A stretch of 64,000 bases of DNA, taken from CATOSD01 sp034422735. Its GTDB lineage: Bacteria > Chloroflexota > Dehalococcoidia > Lucifugimonadales > CATOSD01. The position numbers and the translations under genes are program-made. Where the stretch lies: positions 1 through 64,000 of the forward strand of contig DAOUJL010000079.1 of assembly GCA_034422735.1 (NCBI GenBank), read 5' to 3'. Positions 1 to 7,564 of this stretch are shown here, in pieces; position 1 is the first letter of the stretch; each line of letters opens with the position of its first letter. The notes under the pieces are model-generated. The model saw only the letters and a list, made by a program, of their open reading frames with translations. It did no database searches and was not told where the DNA came from.

Positions 1-77
1 ACGTACAAATCGGGCTGGCTACGAAGAAACTCCAGCACCTTTGGCCACTGTTCGGGAGATAGTGTGACTGTTGACAT
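1..77 (-). CDS. IS5/IS4-type transposase, N-terminal fragment cut by window edge
   Basis: An ATG at 77 opens a frame on the minus strand that runs off the window after 25 codons and begins MSTVTLSPEQWPKVLEFLRS. The pattern of a short beta start, 'L(S/T)xEQW', then 'FLRxxPxxYV' resembles the N-terminus of small DDE transposases of the IS5/IS4 kind found in many bacteria. It starts inside the 3' part of the TolB-like frame, in a different reading phase, and just after a 9-bp inverted repeat, so an insertion sequence probably interrupts the lipoprotein gene. Only 25 residues are visible and the DDE residues lie outside, so the family is a tentative call; another small DNA-binding protein is possible. 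Confidence 0.5.
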   Translation of the reverse strand, partial: MSTVTLSPEQWPKVLEFLRSQPDLY

Positions 78-1699
78 ATACCTAGTATAATGCAAATGTC
101 AACACTGCCTAGATTTCCGTCGTCATCTTCATGAACCAGAGTGTGCGAGTTCGTCCCGTCTCGGTTGATGACGCTGAGGAAGGTGCCGGAGGATGGGTTA
201 CAGATGGCAATTCTCGATCCGTCTGGCGACCATGCCGCCGTTGTGAACTGCTGAATCCGGCCGGCCAACTGCCGCAGGTTGCCGCTGTCTAGGTGTGCGC
301 TGTGTATTCCATCGCCTACGATGAGCAACTCCGATCCGTTGGGCGACCAAGAGACCTGCGAAACTGCCTTGGGACCAGTGCCGCTGTTGTCCTGCCAAAC
401 TGGACGCAGGTCACTTCCGTCGAATCGTACTGTGTAAATGGCTAGATTCTCCCCACTGAATCCTGCGAATGCGAGCCTCTCGCCGTCCGGAGACCACGTC
501 GGTGCTGCCGTTAACCTCCCATAGGCAAATCTCAGGGGCCCCATTTCCCCCACCTTCGTCAGTTCCGAGCCGTCAGGCCGAACCGTGTAGACATTGCGCT
601 GCTCCCGCGCATGCCCCCTCCCCTCGTTCACCACTAAAGCCAACCGCTGCCCGTCAGGAGACCAATCTGATGGGACAAGTGCGACATGCATGTCTCTTAT
701 TGCAGTAACTGGCTGAACATCCGACCCATCCGGCGCCATCGTGTACAGTCGCCCCCTGTAAGGCCCTGATGCTCGTATAAAGGCGATACGGTCGCCGGCG
801 GGCGACCAAACTGGGTAGTGTTCGTCATCGAGTCTGGTGTGCGTGACACGCTGCTGGTTTCCTCCATCCAGTTCTGCCAACGCAATCTCGTAACTGTGCT
901 TAGTACGCTCGTACCACTCCGGCCCATCCTGTGTTAACACAGCTTGGGCCTGGCCAGGATCATCGTATTCAGTGGGAAACTGGCAGGAGGTGTAGGCTAA
1001 CCGGGCTCCGTCCGGCGATAAATCAGCATAAAATCCATACAGAAAATCGGCAAACAAAAATTCGGTGTTGTAGACAGCCTTGGCATCCAACACCATCCGC
1101 AATTCGGTGCCTTGTTCATCCACTATCCAGACGGCGCCACCATGGTAGAAGTCTACGTCATGGCTGAAGACCAAATGAGAGCCGTCGGGAGTCCAGAGAA
1201 GGATATTCGGTTGATGTTCCCTCAAATAGGCCCTGAATGGACCGCATGAAAAATGTGCTTCCTTGTACATCGTTCCGTGCTGTGGGTGAGTGCTTATACC
1301 GGGTTGGCCGGGTACATTTACCCAGATGTCTCCGTCGGGAGAAGTTGGCGATGGGACGGCGGTGTTCTCAGCCAGCGGTTCACTAACAGGAGTCGGGGCC
1401 AACACAGGCGATGGCGCGGGAGTCACTGCTGGCGTTCGCGTGACTGCTGCTGGAATAGTGGGAAGAGGCACAGGCGATGGCGCGGGAATCTCCACAGGTG
1501 TTGGGGTTGTTGCTGCTGGAGTAGTAGGAGAAGGCGCAGGCGATGGCCTAGGAATCGCTGCTGGCGTTCGCGTGACTACAGCGGGGGGAACAGATGGAGT
1601 TGAGGAGGGCGCTGCGATCCCATCACTCTGACACGCGAACCCTGCCACAGCCACAAGCAGCATAAGTGTCACGAGGCGCCACCAATCACGTAGTTCCAT
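1..1699 (-). CDS. TolB-like beta-propeller lipoprotein, 3' end missing or interrupted
   Basis: This frame starts at an ATG (1699) and stays open to base 1, about 566 codons, so its stop is not in the window. Residues 1-22 form a lipoprotein-type signal peptide ending AGFAC. Next comes a roughly 80-residue Pro/Thr-rich stalk (repeats of TPAxxPxPSP type), encoded by imperfect DNA repeats around 1395-1600. After that come at least seven propeller-blade motifs of the form WSPDGxRLAF, as in TolB and PD40 repeats, which usually form a periplasmic or surface beta-propeller. After about base 105 the translation no longer looks like a blade and overlaps the putative transposase start, so an insertion probably truncates it. 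It lies 16 bp downstream of the zinc protease, in the same direction. Base composition is less GC-rich than the region after 2330. Confidence 0.75.
   Translation of the reverse strand, partial: MELRDWWRLVTLMLLVAVAGFACQSDGIAAPSSTPSVPPAVVTRTPAAIPRPSPAPSPTTPAATTPTPVEIPAPSPVPLPTIPAAVTRTPAVTPAPSPVLAPTPVSEPLAENTAVPSPTSPDGDIWVNVPGQPGISTHPQHGTMYKEAHFSCGPFRAYLREHQPNILLWTPDGSHLVFSHDVDFYHGGAVWIVDEQGTELRMVLDAKAVYNTEFLFADFLYGFYADLSPDGARLAYTSCQFPTEYDDPGQAQAVLTQDGPEWYERTKHSYEIALAELDGGNQQRVTHTRLDDEHYPVWSPAGDRIAFIRASGPYRGRLYTMAPDGSDVQPVTAIRDMHVALVPSDWSPDGQRLALVVNEGRGHAREQRNVYTVRPDGSELTKVGEMGPLRFAYGRLTAAPTWSPDGERLAFAGFSGENLAIYTVRFDGSDLRPVWQDNSGTGPKAVSQVSWSPNGSELLIVGDGIHSAHLDSGNLRQLAGRIQQFTTAAWSPDGSRIAICNPSSGTFLSVINRDGTNSHTLVHEDDDGNLGSVDICIILGICQQSHYLPNSGQRCWSFFVASPICT
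69..104. repeat. Perfect 9-bp inverted repeat at IS/lipoprotein junction
   Basis: TGTTGACAT (69-77) and ATGTCAACA (96-104) are exact reverse complements separated by 18 AT-rich bases. The left arm contains the start codon of the putative transposase (75-77). It could be part of the insertion-sequence end, an operator, or an RNA hairpin that limits transposase translation. The sequence alone does not decide between these. Confidence 0.55.
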
Positions 1700-1715
1700 T
1701 CCCAATAATGTCCCC

Positions 1716-2387
1716 TTAATCGACAGACTGATACAGAGCATAGATTGCCAGGATATCGAATGGGTGCGGCGAACAATCAGGTTCTGTGGTGTAGTAGTTC
1801 ACGATGGAGTCGCGTATATCAGGATGGCGGATGCCAAGGGCGTGTCCAGCTTCATGGACCAAGGAACTGTAAGGGTAGTTGTATGGATCAGATCTTCTCC
1901 CGTCAGGATAGTCTGGGCATGTATTGAATTTTATTGCCCTACTTCCCGACAAATCGATCAGGTCTGCGGAACCATGCACACTCTCGGAGAGATATATATC
2001 GGCCGTTCGCACTCTGTTTCCAGAGGCGTCTGTGGTTACACTACGCACCATACAAGCGGCCGTCCCACAATTGGAAATGGCTATATCTTCGCTGATTTCG
2101 GCGAAAATGCTGGTCCTAAGGGCGTCGTTAGAAGTAATTTCGGGGACTATGAAGATTTCGCTCAACAAAAGGTCAGCCGCATACTCTTCGCCAGGAGTGG
2201 TGATCTCGCCCGTTCCCACAGCGTGACCCTCTGCGACTGCCCACCTCAGACCGCCGCTGTGCGCGGTATTTGTACCATGCCTATCTTGTGTCACGCAACT
2301 GATATGAAATGCAACATTGTGGAGAAGCAAAGCGTGCGGCGCTGTCGGCGCGCACTCCCGTGGCGGCGACGCGGCCCGCGCCGCCAT
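1716..2387 (-). CDS. Metzincin-like zinc metalloprotease, 5' end probably truncated
   Basis: The protein carries HEAGHALGIRH, the HExxHxxGxxH zinc signature of metzincins (matrixin/M10-like), about 45 residues from the C-terminus. It then has DSIVNYY where a Met-turn (usually S-x-M-x-Y) is expected, so the turn methionine is replaced by Val. The C-terminus, DILAIYALY, matches the usual end of matrixin domains (DIxAIQxLYG). The first 35 or so residues of the 223-aa frame are Ala/Pro/Arg-rich, lie across an abrupt GC rise near 2330, and show no signal peptide. The true N-terminus (signal and first beta strands) therefore appears to be lost, or the gene starts further inside. It is followed 16 bp later by the TolB-like lipoprotein, suggesting a secreted two-gene unit. 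Confidence 0.6.
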   Translation of the reverse strand: MAARAASPPRECAPTAPHALLLHNVAFHISCVTQDRHGTNTAHSGGLRWAVAEGHAVGTGEITTPGEEYAADLLLSEIFIVPEITSNDALRTSIFAEISEDIAISNCGTAACMVRSVTTDASGNRVRTADIYLSESVHGSADLIDLSGSRAIKFNTCPDYPDGRRSDPYNYPYSSLVHEAGHALGIRHPDIRDSIVNYYTTEPDCSPHPFDILAIYALYQSVD

Positions 2388-2526
2388 GGGACTGGATGGC
2401 CAGGCGTTTCGCGCGCCTGCCCCCGCGACGGCCTGCCCTCCGCGCCGCCGGTTGACGACGCCAGCGGCCCGCTCCTACAATGGGCCGCACGGCGGGACCC
2501 CGGAACACTCCGCGGGAGGTTGACAC

Positions 2527-3279
2527 ATGAGACTCGCAGGCAAGGTGGCCTTCGTCAGCGGCGGCGCGCGCGGGATGGGCGCGGCAGAGGCCCGGCTGTT
2601 CGCGCGAGAGGGCGCGAAGGTGGCGTTCGGCGACGTGCTGGACGAGGAGGGCCGCAAGGTCGAGGCCGAAATCAACGAGATGGGCGGGCAGGCGCTGTAC
2701 GTCCACCTGGACGTCACCCGGCCCGAATCGTGGCAGGCCGCCATGGACGCCACCGTCGAGGCGTTCGGCAGGCTCGACGTGCTGGTCAACAACGCCGGCA
2801 TCCTGGTCGACGGCACCCGCGACGACGCCACCATCGAGAACTGGGACCGCGTCATGGACGTAAACGCGAGGGGCGTGTTCCTGGGAGTGATGGCGGCCAT
2901 CCCCCACATGAGGGCCGCGGGCGGCGGCTCCATCGTCAACATCTCGTCCATATCGGGTATCATCGGGCAGGAGCACATTCACGCCGGCTACAACGCCTCC
3001 AAGGGCGCGGTCAGGCTGCTCACCAAGTCCATCGCCATCCAGTACGCGGAAGAGGGCATCCGTGTCAACTCGGTCCACCCCGGCGGCGTGGAGACGCCCA
3101 TGACGGCCGCCGGACGCGCCGACCCGGAGCGGTTCGCGCGGGCCGTCGCCAACACCCCTCTGGGCCGGTACGCCGTTCCCGACGAAATCGCCTACGGCGT
3201 GCTCTTCCTGGCGTCCGACGAGTCGTCGTACATGACCGGCAGCGAGCTGGTCATCGACGGCGGCCTCACGGCGCAGTAG
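2527..3279 (+). CDS. Short-chain dehydrogenase/reductase (SDR), classical type
   Basis: This 250-aa protein has the standard classical SDR length. It shows a nucleotide-binding loop SGGARGMG (residues 11-18), NNAG at 88-91, a catalytic Ser near 141, and YNASK with Tyr155 and Lys159. The C-terminal segment 'YMTGSELVIDGGLTAQ' is typical of FabG-like and hydroxysteroid-dehydrogenase-like members. Such enzymes use NAD(P)H to oxidise or reduce alcohols and ketones; the substrate cannot be read from the sequence. The start follows a GGGAGG Shine-Dalgarno. An inverted-repeat block and then a ThuA-like gene follow in the same direction. Confidence 0.92.
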   Translation: MRLAGKVAFVSGGARGMGAAEARLFAREGAKVAFGDVLDEEGRKVEAEINEMGGQALYVHLDVTRPESWQAAMDATVEAFGRLDVLVNNAGILVDGTRDDATIENWDRVMDVNARGVFLGVMAAIPHMRAAGGGSIVNISSISGIIGQEHIHAGYNASKGAVRLLTKSIAIQYAEEGIRVNSVHPGGVETPMTAAGRADPERFARAVANTPLGRYAVPDEIAYGVLFLASDESSYMTGSELVIDGGLTAQ

Positions 3280-3289
3280 GCTGTTGGTC

Positions 3290-3385
3290 TCCTCTCCCCT
3301 CGTGGGAGAGGATTGAGGAGAGGGGGAAAGGGCGCACCCCCAAATTCACCCTCACCCTAACCCTCTCCCATAAAGGGAGAGGGGA
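3290..3385. repeat. Intergenic palindromic repeat (CTCTCCC/GGGAGAG type)
   Basis: Two hairpins sit head to tail between the SDR and ThuA genes. The first pairs CTCTCCC with GGGAGAG around 3293-3311; the second pairs CCCTCTCCC with GGGAGAGGGG around 3360-3384, preceded by CCCTCACCCTAA. Copies of this style are common non-coding mobile palindromes in bacterial genomes. It could also stabilise mRNA ends or weaken readthrough. Confidence 0.7.
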
Positions 3386-3404
3386 CTTTGATAGGAGGAC
3401 TCAC

Positions 3405-4079
3405 ATGAAGTTGCTCGTGATTTCCGGTGGCAGACACCCCTACGCAGAGTCGACGCCCATCCTGGCGCAGTTCCTCGCGGCGGCGGGCCACGACGCCACC
3501 GTCACCGAGGACGCCACCGTGCTCGCCGACGCGGGCGCGATGGCCGGGTACGACGCGCTGGTGTTCAACACGCTGCGCGAGGGGGCGCTCGCGCTGTCCG
3601 AGGGCGAGCGGGCGGGGCTCAAGAGCTACGTGAGCGGCGGCAAGGGGTTCGTGTGCATCCACATCGCGGGCTGCGCGCCGGACTCGTGGCCCGAGTACCA
3701 CGACATCACCGGCGGCGGCTGGGTGATGGCCGAGAGCTTCCACCCGCCATACGGCCGCTTCACCGTCAACGTCTCCCAGCCCGGCCACCCCGGCGTCGAG
3801 GCCGTCTCCGACTTCGAGACCAGCGACGAGCTTTACATGGGCATCGTCTTCAAGGACGGCAACGACGTGTTCCTCACCGGCGACGCTGAGGACGGCACCT
3901 ATCCCTGGCGCGGCGAGGACACGTTCATGCCGGGCGGCACCTTCCCGCTGGGGTGGACGCGCACCTACGGCGAGGGCAGGGTGTTCGTCACGCTGCTGGG
4001 GCACAACGGGCTCAGCTTCCGGACGCCCCAGTTCCAGCGCATCGTGCTCAACGGCGTGGAGTGGGCCGCCGGCGGCTAG
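3405..4079 (+). CDS. ThuA-like domain protein
   Basis: The 224-aa product begins MKLLVISGGRHPYAEST and has a glutamine-amidotransferase-like flavodoxin fold of the ThuA (trehalose utilisation) type. Visible family features are 'YDALVFNTL', 'GGKGFVCIHIAGC', 'HP..GRFTV', 'HPGVEAV', 'DELYMG', 'PLGWTRTYGEGRVFVTLLGHN' and a C-terminal 'NGVEWAAGG'. ThuA proteins are linked to sugar metabolism, but their chemistry is poorly established, and the usual GATase cysteine is not obvious here. AGGAGG precedes the ATG. Six bases separate it from aroE. Confidence 0.85.
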   Translation: MKLLVISGGRHPYAESTPILAQFLAAAGHDATVTEDATVLADAGAMAGYDALVFNTLREGALALSEGERAGLKSYVSGGKGFVCIHIAGCAPDSWPEYHDITGGGWVMAESFHPPYGRFTVNVSQPGHPGVEAVSDFETSDELYMGIVFKDGNDVFLTGDAEDGTYPWRGEDTFMPGGTFPLGWTRTYGEGRVFVTLLGHNGLSFRTPQFQRIVLNGVEWAAGG

Positions 4080-4085
4080 GTCGGC

Positions 4086-4940
4086 ATGGCGGGAAAGCTC
4101 GGCATATTCGGCTACCCGATAGGCCACTCGCTGTCGCCGGTGTTCCAGCAGGCGGCGCTCGACCACCACGCGATCGACGCGCGCTACGAGGCGTGGGAGA
4201 CGCACCCCGACGACCTGGGCGCGGCCGTGGCGCGGCTGCGCGGCGGCGAATACCTGGGCGCGAACGTCACGGTGCCGCACAAGGTCGAGGTGATGGCCCA
4301 CCTGGACGAGGTAGACGAGCTCGCGCGGCTCATCGGCGCGGTCAACACCATCGTCAAGCGCGGCGACCGGCTGGCCGGCCACAACACCGACGCGGGCGGA
4401 TTCATCGAGGCGCTGCGCCGGCAGGGCGGGTTCGCCCCCGGGGGGAAACGCGCGCTGCTGCTGGGCGCGGGCGGCGCGGCGCGGGCGGCGGCGTTCGCGC
4501 TCGTGCGGGAGGGCGCGCGCGGGCTGGTCATCGCCAACCGGACGCTGGAGCGCGCGGCGGCGCTGGCGGAGGAGCTGGGCGGGGGCGAGCGCGGCGTGAC
4601 GGCCGTGGCGCTGGGCGACGCCGGGGCGGTTGGCGAGGCCGCCGCCGGGGCCGACCTGGTCGTCAACTCCACCACCGTCGGCATGAGGCACACCGCCGAG
4701 CAGGACGAGTCGCCGCTGCCGGACGGGGCGCTGCGTCGCGGCTGCGTCGTCTACGACATGGTGTACAACCCGGCGCGGACGCCGCTGCTCGCGCAGGCGG
4801 AGGTTGCGGGCGCGGGCGCGGTGGGCGGGCTGTCCATGCTCATACACCAGGGCGCGGCGGCGTTCGCGCTGTGGACGGGCAGGGGCGCGCCGGTGGGGGT
4901 GATGTTCGCCGCCGCCGAGCGTGCCATGGCGCAAGGCTGA
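4086..4940 (+). CDS. aroE: Shikimate 5-dehydrogenase
   Basis: AroE catalyses NADPH-dependent reduction of 3-dehydroshikimate to shikimate in aromatic amino-acid synthesis. The 284-aa product has the substrate motif PIGHSLSP near residue 11, NVTVPHK (containing the catalytic Lys), GAVNTIV, GHNTDAGGF, and a Rossmann loop LGAGGAARA. The C-terminal 'HQGAAAFALWTG' helix is typical. It is followed 7 bp later by the fused aroK-aroB gene, so three shikimate-pathway activities are co-transcribed here. Confidence 0.95.
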   Translation: MAGKLGIFGYPIGHSLSPVFQQAALDHHAIDARYEAWETHPDDLGAAVARLRGGEYLGANVTVPHKVEVMAHLDEVDELARLIGAVNTIVKRGDRLAGHNTDAGGFIEALRRQGGFAPGGKRALLLGAGGAARAAAFALVREGARGLVIANRTLERAAALAEELGGGERGVTAVALGDAGAVGEAAAGADLVVNSTTVGMRHTAEQDESPLPDGALRRGCVVYDMVYNPARTPLLAQAEVAGAGAVGGLSMLIHQGAAAFALWTGRGAPVGVMFAAAERAMAQG

Positions 4941-4947
4941 CACTCCG

Positions 4948-6615
4948 ATGAGTCTCTATCCCCGCAACATCTTCATAACCGGCTTCTCCGGCTCCGGCAA
5001 GACCACCGTGAGCCGCATCGCCGCGCGCCTGCTCGGCTGGACGTTCGTCGACCTGGACGAGGAGATCGAGCGCGCAGCGGGCACCACCATCGAACAGATC
5101 TTCGCCCGCCACGGCGAGCCGCACTTCCGGCGGCTGGAGAGCGAGGCGCTCGCGGCGGCGTGCCAGCGCGACCGGCAGGTCGTGTCCACCGGCGGCGGCA
5201 TCGTGGTCGACTGGCGCAACCGGCGCGCCATGGAGCGTGGCGGCACTGTCGTATGCCTGGAGGCGCGGCCCGAGACGCTGCACGCACGACTGGAGCACCA
5301 GGCCCGCGAGGACAACGATGCGTCGGCGCGGCCCATGCTATTCGCGGACGACGCGCCGGCCCGCATCCGCTCCTTGAAGGCGCGGCGGCAATTCGCCTAT
5401 ACTCATGCGCGGCTAATCGTGCACACCGACGACCTGTCGCCGGAAGAGGCGGCCCAGGAAGTCGTCAGGGGGTGGAAGGAAATCAGCGAATCCAACGAAG
5501 CGCGCGCCGCCTGGGAATCCCCGGACCTCGCCGCGGTTGTCGAAACGTCCGCGGGCGACTACCCCGTCTGGGTCGGCTGGGGCGTCATGGACACGCTCGG
5601 AGACCGCGTGCTCCAAACGGTGGGCGAGACCTCCGCGGCGTACATCTTCACCGACGAGCACGTGTACGGGTTGGCGCGGCAGGCGCAGTCCTCGCTCGAG
5701 AAGGCCGGCATCGCCGCGCACATCTTCATCATGCCCGCCGGCGAGCAGAGCAAGACGCTGAAGACCGCCGAGCTCGCCTACGAGTGGCTGTCGCACCGCA
5801 GAGCCGAGCGCGGCCACCTGGTGCTGGGAGTGGGCGGAGGCGTGGTCAGCGACCTGGCCGGATTCGTCGCCGCCACCTACGTCCGGGGCATGCCGTTCGC
5901 GCTGGCGCCCACCAGCCTGCTCGGCATGATGGACGCCTCCATCGGCGGCAAGGTGGCCGTGGACCTGCCGCGCGGCAAGAACCTGGTGGGCGCGTTCTAC
6001 CAGCCCAGGCTCGTCCTCTCGGACGTGAGCATGCTGCGCGGCCTGCCGCCGCGCCAGATGGCGTCCGGCTGGGCCGAGGCTATCAAGCACGGCCTGATAC
6101 TGGACGAGCAGCTGCTGAACGACTTCGACGCGCGTCGTGAGGCGCTGCTCGCGCTGGAGCCGGAGACCGCCGCCGAGCTCATCCGGCGCAGCGTGGCCAT
6201 CAAGGCCAACGTGGTGTCGCGCGACGAGCGGGAGACGCTCGGCATCCGCGTGCTGCTCAACTACGGACACACCATCGGCCACGCCATCGAGGCCGCCACC
6301 GGATACGACACCTACCTGCACGGCGAGGCGGTTAGCGTCGGCATGATGGGCGCGGCCAACATCGCGCTGCGCCGGGGCCTGCTAGACGCGGACGCGGTGC
6401 AGCGCCAGTCGGACATGCTGCGCTCGTTCGGCCTGCCGCTCAGGTTCGAGGGCGCGAGCGTGGACGCCATCGAGGAGGCAATTCGCTCCGACAAGAAGGT
6501 CTCCGCCGGCTCGATTCGCTGGGTGCTGCTGGACGGCATCGGCAACGCCGTCACCCGCAACGACGTCCCGCCCGAGCTGGTGCGGGAGACCCTGGAACGG
6601 CTGGCTGTGGGCTAG
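4948..6615 (+). CDS. aroKB: Bifunctional shikimate kinase / 3-dehydroquinate synthase (AroK-AroB fusion)
   Basis: A single 555-aa polypeptide joins two pathway enzymes. Residues about 1-175 are shikimate kinase: Walker A GFSGSGKTT, DLDEEIE, FRRLES and the STGGG loop. Residues about 195-555 are 3-dehydroquinate synthase: MPAGEQSKT, GGGVVSDLAGF, the long TSLLGMMDASIGGK loop, E-AIKHG, and the zinc-ligand region NYGHTIGHAIE plus LHGEAVSVG. The two act at separate pathway steps (DHQ formation and shikimate phosphorylation). The ATG at 4948 lies 7 bp after the aroE stop; an upstream in-frame GTG at 4921 would overlap aroE and adds nine non-conserved residues. The TSUP gene starts immediately after the stop. 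Confidence 0.94.
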   Translation: MSLYPRNIFITGFSGSGKTTVSRIAARLLGWTFVDLDEEIERAAGTTIEQIFARHGEPHFRRLESEALAAACQRDRQVVSTGGGIVVDWRNRRAMERGGTVVCLEARPETLHARLEHQAREDNDASARPMLFADDAPARIRSLKARRQFAYTHARLIVHTDDLSPEEAAQEVVRGWKEISESNEARAAWESPDLAAVVETSAGDYPVWVGWGVMDTLGDRVLQTVGETSAAYIFTDEHVYGLARQAQSSLEKAGIAAHIFIMPAGEQSKTLKTAELAYEWLSHRRAERGHLVLGVGGGVVSDLAGFVAATYVRGMPFALAPTSLLGMMDASIGGKVAVDLPRGKNLVGAFYQPRLVLSDVSMLRGLPPRQMASGWAEAIKHGLILDEQLLNDFDARREALLALEPETAAELIRRSVAIKANVVSRDERETLGIRVLLNYGHTIGHAIEAATGYDTYLHGEAVSVGMMGAANIALRRGLLDADAVQRQSDMLRSFGLPLRFEGASVDAIEEAIRSDKKVSAGSIRWVLLDGIGNAVTRNDVPPELVRETLERLAVG

Positions 6616-7482
6616 ATGTGGGAATGGGCGTGGCTGTGGCTCGCTCTGCTCGGCATCGGCTCAGGCGCGCTCGGAGTGCTCGTGGGGGCGGGCGGCGGCT
6701 TCATCATCGCGCCGCTGCTGCGCATCTTCTTCGATAAGAACCCCGAGATCGTAGCCGGGACCACCGTCACCCTCGTCGCCATCAACAGCATTTCGGGCGC
6801 GTTCGCGTACCGCAGCATGAGGGTCGTGGACAGGCGCAGCGCGGTCATATTCGCGCTCGCGGCTATACCCGGCTCGGTGGTGGCCCCGTTCGTGCTCAGC
6901 ACCGCGCTCGAGGGCGTTCCGGGCATCTACGACTTCCCCTTCGGTCTGCTGCTGATACTTCTCGCCGTGCGGATAGCCACCCAGAAGGACGTCGCGGACG
7001 AGCCGACGCCTCCCTCCAAGCTGCGCAACGGCCCGCGATTCGTCAAGGCCGCCTCGCTCAAGAGGCGCGTGGTCACCACCCGCGCGGGTCGGACCTACCG
7101 CTACCGGCTGCACGAGGGCTACGGCGCGGGCGTGAACCTCGTGCTCGGGTTCGTCTCCAGCTTCTTCGGCATCGGCGGCGGCTGGCTCAGAACGCCCTTT
7201 CTCGTCTACGTGTTCGGCTTCCCCGTGCAGATCGCCGTGGCGACCTCCATATTCACCCTGTCCTTCTACACCACGGCGGGCGCGGCCACCTACGCTTTCA
7301 GGGGCGCGGTCGAGTGGTTCCCCACGCTGCTGTTCACTGGCGCGGGCCTCATAGTCGGCGCGCAGATAGGCGCCAGGCTGTCCTCGGTCGTGCGAGGCAT
7401 CTGGATCATGCGCATTCTGATGCTGCTCATCTTCGCGATGGGCGTCTACCTCGCGGTCAACGGCATCCGCGAATACCTGTAA
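6616..7482 (+). CDS. TSUP family (TauE/SafE-like) anion exporter
   Basis: The 288-aa integral membrane protein has about eight hydrophobic helices in two halves. Each half opens with the family's glycine-rich motif (GVLVGAGGGFIIAPLL near residue 25, and GFVSSFFGIGGGWLRTPFL near residue 180). TSUP proteins export sulfite or sulfoacetate or move other anions across the inner membrane; the substrate is not known here. A basic cytoplasmic loop (KAASLKRRVVTTRAGRTY) sits between the halves. The ATG abuts the aroKB stop codon, so it is probably translationally coupled. Confidence 0.85.
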   Translation: MWEWAWLWLALLGIGSGALGVLVGAGGGFIIAPLLRIFFDKNPEIVAGTTVTLVAINSISGAFAYRSMRVVDRRSAVIFALAAIPGSVVAPFVLSTALEGVPGIYDFPFGLLLILLAVRIATQKDVADEPTPPSKLRNGPRFVKAASLKRRVVTTRAGRTYRYRLHEGYGAGVNLVLGFVSSFFGIGGGWLRTPFLVYVFGFPVQIAVATSIFTLSFYTTAGAATYAFRGAVEWFPTLLFTGAGLIVGAQIGARLSSVVRGIWIMRILMLLIFAMGVYLAVNGIREYL

Positions 7483-7564
7483 GCGAACCGCCTGACCCCG
7501 TTTCCCGCTGAGACCTGCCGCCCTCGCGTTGCATCGCCGCCCGCCCTGTGCCACAATCCACCCC

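Noticed and set aside
1253..1631. Two overlapping plus-strand frames rich in Arg or Gly/Val
   Set aside because: They are antisense of the Pro/Thr stalk repeats of the TolB-like lipoprotein.
1764..4079. 771-codon plus-strand frame spanning protease antisense, SDR and ThuA
   Set aside because: Only its last 224 residues are the ThuA protein. The rest is Arg/Gly-rich shadow of the SDR in the wrong phase and antisense of the protease.
3357..4943. 528-codon minus-strand frame opposite ThuA and aroE
   Set aside because: A GC-rich shadow with Arg/His/Val-rich translation and no motifs; two clear genes lie on the other strand.
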